Source of the DNA: Armatimonadia bacterium
Lineage (GTDB): Bacteria > Armatimonadota > Zipacnadia > Zipacnadales > JABUFB01
Length of the DNA: 47,021 bases
Reading direction: 5' to 3'
Assembly: GCA_039679385.1 (NCBI GenBank)
Contig: JBDKVB010000183.1
Span: 1 to 47,021 of the forward strand
The notes beneath the pieces were generated by a model. That model searched no databases and had not been told where the DNA came from. It saw nothing but the letters and a program-made list of their open reading frames with translations. This document shows, in pieces, positions 42,300 through 47,021 of the stretch. The position numbers were made by a program, and so were the translations under genes. Each line of letters opens with the position of its first letter. Position 1 is the stretch's first letter.

Positions 42300-44063
42300 T
42301 TACCCCGCCGGTTCGAAGAGAGGCATGCGCAGCTCGAAGCGTGCGCCGCCTCCCTCGCGGGGAAGGGCATGAAGGCTGCCGCCGTGGGTGATGGCAATCC
42401 AGCGGGAGATGGGAAGGCCCAGGCCGACGCCGCCTACCTTGGTGGTCATGAAAGCGTCGAAGACACTCTCGGGGCGATCCTGGGGCAAGCCGTGGCCGGT
42501 GTCCTCGACGATCAGAACCGCGGCTTTGTCCTCCCTGCAGCAACTGACGGTCACCTGTCGCGAGGCGGTTGGCTGAGCCTCGACGGCGTCGAAGGCGTTC
42601 ATGACCAGGTTCAGGACAACCTGCTGGAGCTGCACACGGTCTCCCGCGACCGTAGGGTGGCAGTTAGCCTGGAGGATGCGGAAGTCAACTCGGCGCCTTA
42701 CGGCTTCGGTGGTGAGAACGTGGGTCACCTCGCCCACCGCGGCACAGAGGTCGACCCGCTCAGTTCGGGGCTCACTTCGGCGCAGATGGTCGCGCATGTG
42801 GGCGATGATGGCGCCGGCGCGCAGCGCCTCATCGGTGATGTCTGCGACGATCTCCTGGAGCTCCTGCAGGTCGGGCTTGGCGCCGGCAAGAAAGTGTGCG
42901 GCGGCCCGTGCGTTGCTGGCGATGGCGGTGAGAGGCTGGTTAAGCTGGTGGGCGAAGGCGGCGGCCAGTTCCCCGGTGGTCATCACGCGCGCAACGTGGG
43001 CGAGACGATCATGCAGTTCGCGGGCAGCAGCATCGCTCTGCTGGCGCTCGATGGCCTTGCCGATGAGGTCTGCCACCACGCTCACGCGGCGGATCAGGGC
43101 CTCGGGCCATTCCCTGCTCCGGCCAATCGTCTCGAAGCCGAGCGCGTGGCTCACCTTGCCGTCTACTCTGATGGGGATGCTCAGCTGCGCCCCGACCTTG
43201 TAACGCTCAAACCAACGCCGTTCGGTGACGGCCTCCGCAGGCAGATCCTTCTCGCCCCTTGTGATCGCGATGATCTCGCCCCTCAACAGCCGACTCGCAT
43301 GCCAGTGAGCTCGATGGTCCGGCGCGGTGTCCTCCACCAGCGGTGCCAGTTCGGGCCGCACAGCGAAGAGGTGCTCGAAGACAAGGGTGCACCCCACCGG
43401 GTCAACACGGCAGAAGAGGGCCCGGTCACACTGGAGCAACCCGGCCATTCCCTCCAGAAGGCTCCTGATCGCCACCTCGAGCTCCCCGGCGGAGGTGCTC
43501 GCGAAGGCCGTTGCGATCTCAGTGACTACCTCTTCAAAGCGCAGGCGTTCGACCAGGGCCTCGCTATCCTTCCCCCTGTCGGAAGCGCACTTCGCCCGCT
43601 CGCTGCAGAGCACAGCCAGGGCAGTCACATCGGCGTAGGCTTGCGCAAGCTCCGCGTCATGGCAATCGAACCCGCCGGGCTTGTTCCCCAGACCGAGGAC
43701 GCCAAGCACGCTGCTGTTCACGACCAGGGGCGCCCACAGGACGTTCTCCAGGGATGTGTTGCGATCGGGGAGCCAGGCCGACGCGCCGTTTTGGTCTGGG
43801 TGGTTGCAGAAGAGAGCCTGGGTCCGCTCGCAGGCTTCGGCTGGGAGCCCGTCGATCGACATTGGCACACCGGGGCTCAGAAGACTTGGAGGATCGCCGG
43901 ACTCGGCGAAGAGGAGGAGGCCCTCCGATGCATGCTTGGTGCAAAGAGCCAGGCAGCCCGCAGTCGCCCCGATCAGCTTCCGGCACGAGCTGAAGCTTCT
44001 CGTTAGGGCTTCCGTCAACTGGTCAGCGGGCATAGGGTCAGAGATCATGTTGACCATCCGCAT
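42300..44063 (-). CDS. soluble GAF-domain sensor histidine kinase (FixL-like transmitter)
   Basis: About 587 residues from the first good ATG at 44063; an ATG at 44159 is an alternative, and neither has a clear ribosome site. There are two GAF-like domains (about 10-170 and 195-350), then a transmitter with H in ELAAAFAHQLNQPLTAIASNA, the N-box VLNLVMNAFDAV and a G-box VEDTGHGLP and GVGLGLPISRWI. The transmitter type resembles FixL/DctB-like kinases. There is no membrane helix. A good promoter at 44244-44272 drives it. Its likely partner is the receiver protein downstream. Confidence 0.88.
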   Translation of the reverse strand: MRMVNMISDPMPADQLTEALTRSFSSCRKLIGATAGCLALCTKHASEGLLLFAESGDPPSLLSPGVPMSIDGLPAEACERTQALFCNHPDQNGASAWLPDRNTSLENVLWAPLVVNSSVLGVLGLGNKPGGFDCHDAELAQAYADVTALAVLCSERAKCASDRGKDSEALVERLRFEEVVTEIATAFASTSAGELEVAIRSLLEGMAGLLQCDRALFCRVDPVGCTLVFEHLFAVRPELAPLVEDTAPDHRAHWHASRLLRGEIIAITRGEKDLPAEAVTERRWFERYKVGAQLSIPIRVDGKVSHALGFETIGRSREWPEALIRRVSVVADLIGKAIERQQSDAAARELHDRLAHVARVMTTGELAAAFAHQLNQPLTAIASNARAAAHFLAGAKPDLQELQEIVADITDEALRAGAIIAHMRDHLRRSEPRTERVDLCAAVGEVTHVLTTEAVRRRVDFRILQANCHPTVAGDRVQLQQVVLNLVMNAFDAVEAQPTASRQVTVSCCREDKAAVLIVEDTGHGLPQDRPESVFDAFMTTKVGGVGLGLPISRWIAITHGGSLHALPREGGGARFELRMPLFEPAG

Positions 44064-44243
44064 CTGAGCAGTAACGAAGGCAGGCGACGATGCTCCCTCT
44101 CGAGCCACGACCGCCGCAAGCCGGCGGCATCCCCCCTTGCCGGGCCAGTCGGACCCCATCGGGCCCCAGTATGGCCTCACGAGTACCAGGACTAGGCCAA
44201 ATGGTGCCCTAAAGTCCCATACTCTCCTAACTCGGACCCATTT

Positions 44244-44272
44244 ACTATATCCCAGAGAGGGCCCTATATCAA
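44244..44272 (-). promoter_or_regulatory. sigma70-type promoter for the sensor kinase
   Basis: On the minus strand TTGATA (44272-44267) and TATAGT (44249-44244) are separated by exactly 17 bp; each box matches the consensus at five of six positions. Transcription would start near 44237, upstream of the kinase gene, in an unusually AT-rich spot between divergent genes. Confidence 0.65.
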
Positions 44273-44435
44273 GATCACTCGCGCGGGGCCAGGCACGGCC
44301 GCGGTGTTCTTTCCTGGCTCGGTGGGAAAGGAGTGGAGCTTGCACCTTAGTGCGCCGGGGCCCTCACAGGGGACCGGCAGGAACAGCCAGGAGCGCAACC
44401 TGCGCAGCGGCGACCTGGCAGCGAGGAGGGACGAA

Positions 44436-46898
44436 GTGCTTAGTGGCAAGGTGACTAGGTACGTGCCGCTTGTATTGTTCGCGTTGGTAGCTCTCAGTAC
44501 GAGCCATGCCCAGGAGGAGCAGTCGACGGTCGGCGACCCTGGATGGCCCCGCCATTTCACGGCCTCTGCAGGCGAAGAGGTCGTGGTGTACCAACCGCAG
44601 CTCGTAGCCTGGCCCAAGTACCTGAGCCTTGAGGTCCTGGTTGTCGTCTCGATCCAGCCAAAGGGGGCGGCCCAGCCTTACGTCGGGTCGGTTCGGGTCA
44701 CTGCCGACACCAGTACCGACCTTGATAGCCGCACGGTGTTGCTGACCAACCCCAAGGTCAAGGAGGCCAGCTTCCCGGGAGTCGATGAGGAAACGCTCGC
44801 CCGAGTCCAGCAGAAGGCCAAGTCCATGATCAAGGCGGGAGCCAAGACGATCTCGCTGGACCGCCTGCTGGCAGCGGCGGTGAAGCTTGACATCCCGGTC
44901 AAGGGCGTCGCGGTGAAGTACGACCCACCGTCCATCTTCTACAGCGAGAAGCCGGCGATCCTGATCGTGACGGACGGCGATCCCGTCCTGTCGCCAATCG
45001 AGGGCACCGGGCTAATGTACGCGGTGAACACGAACTGGGACCTGTTCTATGAGCAGGCCACGACGTCCTACTTCCTGCGCAATGACAACACCTGGCTGCG
45101 GGCCGGCGCTCTGGCGGGACCGTGGCAGCCTGCAGACAAGCTCCCGTCGGGTCTGGCCAAGCTGCCGGATAACGACAACTGGAAGGACGTCAAGGGCACG
45201 GTGCCCGGCGTCCCGATCACCGCCGCCCAGATGCCGCAGGTCTTCACGAGCACAAAGCCGGCTGAGTTGGTGGTCATCAATGGGAAACCGCAGTTCACCC
45301 CGATCACCGGCACCACCGGGCTGCTATACGTTGCCAACACGGACGCCGACCTCTTCATCTATGGCCCGGAGCCCCAGTATTACCTGCTGATCGCCGGGCG
45401 CTGGTTCAGGAGCCTCAAGCCGGCGGAAGGGCCTTGGGTGTCGGTCGGCTCGTCCCTCCCGGCGGAGTTCGCCAAGATCCCACCGGACTCGCCAAAGGCG
45501 CGGGTTCTCGTCTCGGTGCCCAGCACCGACCAGGCCAAGGAAGCGGCCATCCTGGCGCAGATCCCCCAGACCGCCACAGTGAAGACCTCCGAGGCCAAGG
45601 TGAGCGTGGTCTACAGCGGCGAGCCCAGGTTCGCACCCATTGAGGACACGACGATGGAGTATGCCACCAACTCTCCCTACAACGTGATCCGGGTCGGCGA
45701 CATGTACTACTGCTGCTTCCAGGGAGTCTGGTTCGTGTCGAGCACAGCCAAGGGCCCCTGGGTTGTCACTGGCAGCGTCCCGTCCCAGATCTACACCATC
45801 CCGACGAGCTCCCCGGTGTATGAAGTCACCAACGTGACGGTAGTCGAGGATAAGTCCGACGAGGGCGAGGTGACCTTCGCCTTCGCCGCCGGGATGCTCC
45901 TCGGAGCTCTCGTCGCCTCCGACGGCTGTGTGGTGTATGGCACCGGCTGGTACTATCCGCCCTACGTGTGGCACCCGCCCTATGGGTACCTGGGACCGCC
46001 GATCTACTACCCCTGGCGCGTGACCTACGGGACGGGCGTGTACTACAACCCGACCTACGGCATCTACCAGAGCCGAGGCAGGTACTACGGGCCCTATGGT
46101 GGAGCGGGATGGGGCGCCGCCTATAACCCCGCGACAGGAACCTACGCCCGGGGAGCAGCGGTCTATGGTCCCTACGCAGCCGGAGCTGCCGGTCGGGCCT
46201 ACAACCCCTACACCGGGGCCTATGCCCGTGGTGCGGCCCTCGCGGGACCGAACTACTCAGCAGCCTACATCAACGCGTACAACCCGAGCACAGGGCGGGG
46301 CATCACGGCCTACGGTCGCTCCACTCCCTATGCCAGTTGGGGACGATCCACTGTCACGAACGGGAATGAGTGGGCGAGGAGCGGCTACTACCAGACCTCC
46401 CAGGGCGAGATCCACGGCTACCAGACCTCCCGCGATACGGGCGGGGCGAGATGGGAGACCGACCGGGGTTCCGGCTTCGCAGTGCATGGCCAGAACAACA
46501 CCTATGCCGGCCATGACGGCAACGTGTACAGGAGAACTGACAGCGGCTGGTCGAAGTGGGACGACGGCTCGTGGAACCCGGTACAGCCTCCACTCACCAC
46601 CTCCAGGCCCACTACGACACCCACGATGGGTGCCACTGCGCCCAGGACCATGAGCAGCGACGTTGCCACCCAACTACAGAACGAGTACCAGATACGAGCC
46701 ACGGGTGACCAGCGCGCCAACTACTACCAGGGAACACGGCAGCAGCCAACGGGTCGGCAGTGGCCCAGTGACTTCCAGTCGCAGCGGCTGCCGCCGACGG
46801 GTGAGCAGTGGACCGGGGGCTCTCAGCGGACGCGGCCACAGGCGTCTGGTGGTGGCGGTCGTGTTGGTGGTGGTGGAGGTGTCCGGGGCCGCCACTAG
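44436..46898 (+). CDS. large secreted repeat protein with Tyr/Gly-rich tail
   Basis: The start is a GTG at 44436 with AGGAGGG 5 nt upstream; the longer frame from 44304 lacks one. The 820-residue product has a signal peptide (VPLVLFALVALSTSHA) and a mixed N-terminal domain. Roughly three repeats of about 100 residues follow, with the pattern P-I-x-GT--LY--NT--D-F ... WFR---GPW ... LP--F--IP. Then comes a hydrophobic segment (FAFAAGMLLGALVA), YYPPYVWHPPYGY, and a tail rich in YNPxTGxYARGAAxxGP repeats. Similar proteins are usually labelled as carbohydrate-binding or hypothetical. The last residues, GGGGRVGGGGGVRGRH, run straight into the IS at 46895, which supplies the stop. Confidence 0.8.
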   Translation: MLSGKVTRYVPLVLFALVALSTSHAQEEQSTVGDPGWPRHFTASAGEEVVVYQPQLVAWPKYLSLEVLVVVSIQPKGAAQPYVGSVRVTADTSTDLDSRTVLLTNPKVKEASFPGVDEETLARVQQKAKSMIKAGAKTISLDRLLAAAVKLDIPVKGVAVKYDPPSIFYSEKPAILIVTDGDPVLSPIEGTGLMYAVNTNWDLFYEQATTSYFLRNDNTWLRAGALAGPWQPADKLPSGLAKLPDNDNWKDVKGTVPGVPITAAQMPQVFTSTKPAELVVINGKPQFTPITGTTGLLYVANTDADLFIYGPEPQYYLLIAGRWFRSLKPAEGPWVSVGSSLPAEFAKIPPDSPKARVLVSVPSTDQAKEAAILAQIPQTATVKTSEAKVSVVYSGEPRFAPIEDTTMEYATNSPYNVIRVGDMYYCCFQGVWFVSSTAKGPWVVTGSVPSQIYTIPTSSPVYEVTNVTVVEDKSDEGEVTFAFAAGMLLGALVASDGCVVYGTGWYYPPYVWHPPYGYLGPPIYYPWRVTYGTGVYYNPTYGIYQSRGRYYGPYGGAGWGAAYNPATGTYARGAAVYGPYAAGAAGRAYNPYTGAYARGAALAGPNYSAAYINAYNPSTGRGITAYGRSTPYASWGRSTVTNGNEWARSGYYQTSQGEIHGYQTSRDTGGARWETDRGSGFAVHGQNNTYAGHDGNVYRRTDSGWSKWDDGSWNPVQPPLTTSRPTTTPTMGATAPRTMSSDVATQLQNEYQIRATGDQRANYYQGTRQQPTGRQWPSDFQSQRLPPTGEQWTGGSQRTRPQASGGGGRVGGGGGVRGRH
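46117..46330 (+). repeat. in-frame tandem YNPxTGxYARG repeats
   Basis: Within the C-terminal region of the secreted protein, units such as YNPATGTYARGAAVYGPY, YNPYTGAYARGAALAGP and YNPSTGRGITAYGR recur with about 22-residue spacing. Confidence 0.65.
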
Positions 46899-47021
46899 CC
46901 CGCATTATTCATGAACCTGGCCGTGGCGGTGGGTTCTAGTGGTGGTTGGAGGCGCTGTAGCAGGTCCCGCCACAGGTCCTGCACCGGGCAGCCGGAGGCG
47001 AAGCCCAGCCATACGCGGCGC
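46895..47021 (-). mobile_element. C-terminal end of an IS1380-family element, running off the right edge
   Basis: The terminal repeat at 46895-46915 matches the left element. Reading the minus strand from the edge gives an undamaged transposase C-terminus: RRVWLGFASGCPVQDLWRDL, then LQRLQPPLEPTATARFMNNA and G, with a stop at 46897-46895. The rest lies beyond the window. It is opposite in orientation to the left copy, so both C-terminal ends face inwards around the 46-kb interval. Confidence 0.75.

Noticed and set aside
42207-44006. 599-codon plus-strand open frame opposite the sensor kinase
   Set aside because: The minus-strand frame has clear GAF and kinase motifs and a good promoter; this one has none.

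Overview
This is a high-GC bacterial window. It looks like a diderm: there is an outer-membrane-channel-like protein and secreted and lipoprotein signals. No rRNA, tRNA or marker gene fixes the taxon. Planctomycete-, armatimonad- or proteobacterium-like lineages would all fit the sulfatase, maturase and two-component content, and I cannot choose between them.

The left half (about 1.1 to 28.9 kb) is one unbroken run of minus-strand genes. It begins with a complete type III-B (Cmr) CRISPR effector operon in the order cmr1-cas10-cmr3-cmr4-cmr5-cmr6. Next come two CARF-domain proteins, one fused to an HD phosphohydrolase and one with a possible RelE-like tail, then an unrecognised 365-residue protein and an intact nucleoside hydrolase. 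After a 156-bp gap there follow a YbjN-like/double AAA+ Clp-type ATPase, a von Willebrand factor A lipoprotein, a very large tubulin-like GTPase, a 46-residue membrane protein, an HD-domain protein and a 1414-residue SF1 helicase with a long C-terminal helical region. Cas10 has its cyclase motif (GGDD) but no HD nuclease, so cyclic oligoadenylate signalling to the CARF proteins is the likely output. No Cas1, Cas2, Cas6 or repeat array is present. I infer one multi-layer defence island: RNA-guided sensing and second-messenger effectors, plus a membrane-associated AAA+/vWA/tubulin/HD/helicase module.

From about 29.8 to 36.1 kb on the plus strand is a sulfatase cluster: an outer-membrane channel-like gene (apparently frameshifted), an anaerobic sulfatase-maturating radical SAM enzyme, two tandem Cys-type sulfatases and an HAD hydrolase. 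From 36.2 to 44.1 kb on the minus strand are signalling genes: a response-regulator/kinase hybrid, a multi-PAS hybrid kinase, an HdeD-family membrane protein, a receiver-only regulator and a GAF kinase. A large secreted repeat protein is transcribed divergently at the right end.

Both ends carry IS1380-family sequence in opposite orientations. On the left is a 680-bp internally deleted copy that keeps both terminal inverted repeats. On the right is the C-terminal end of a second copy running off the window.
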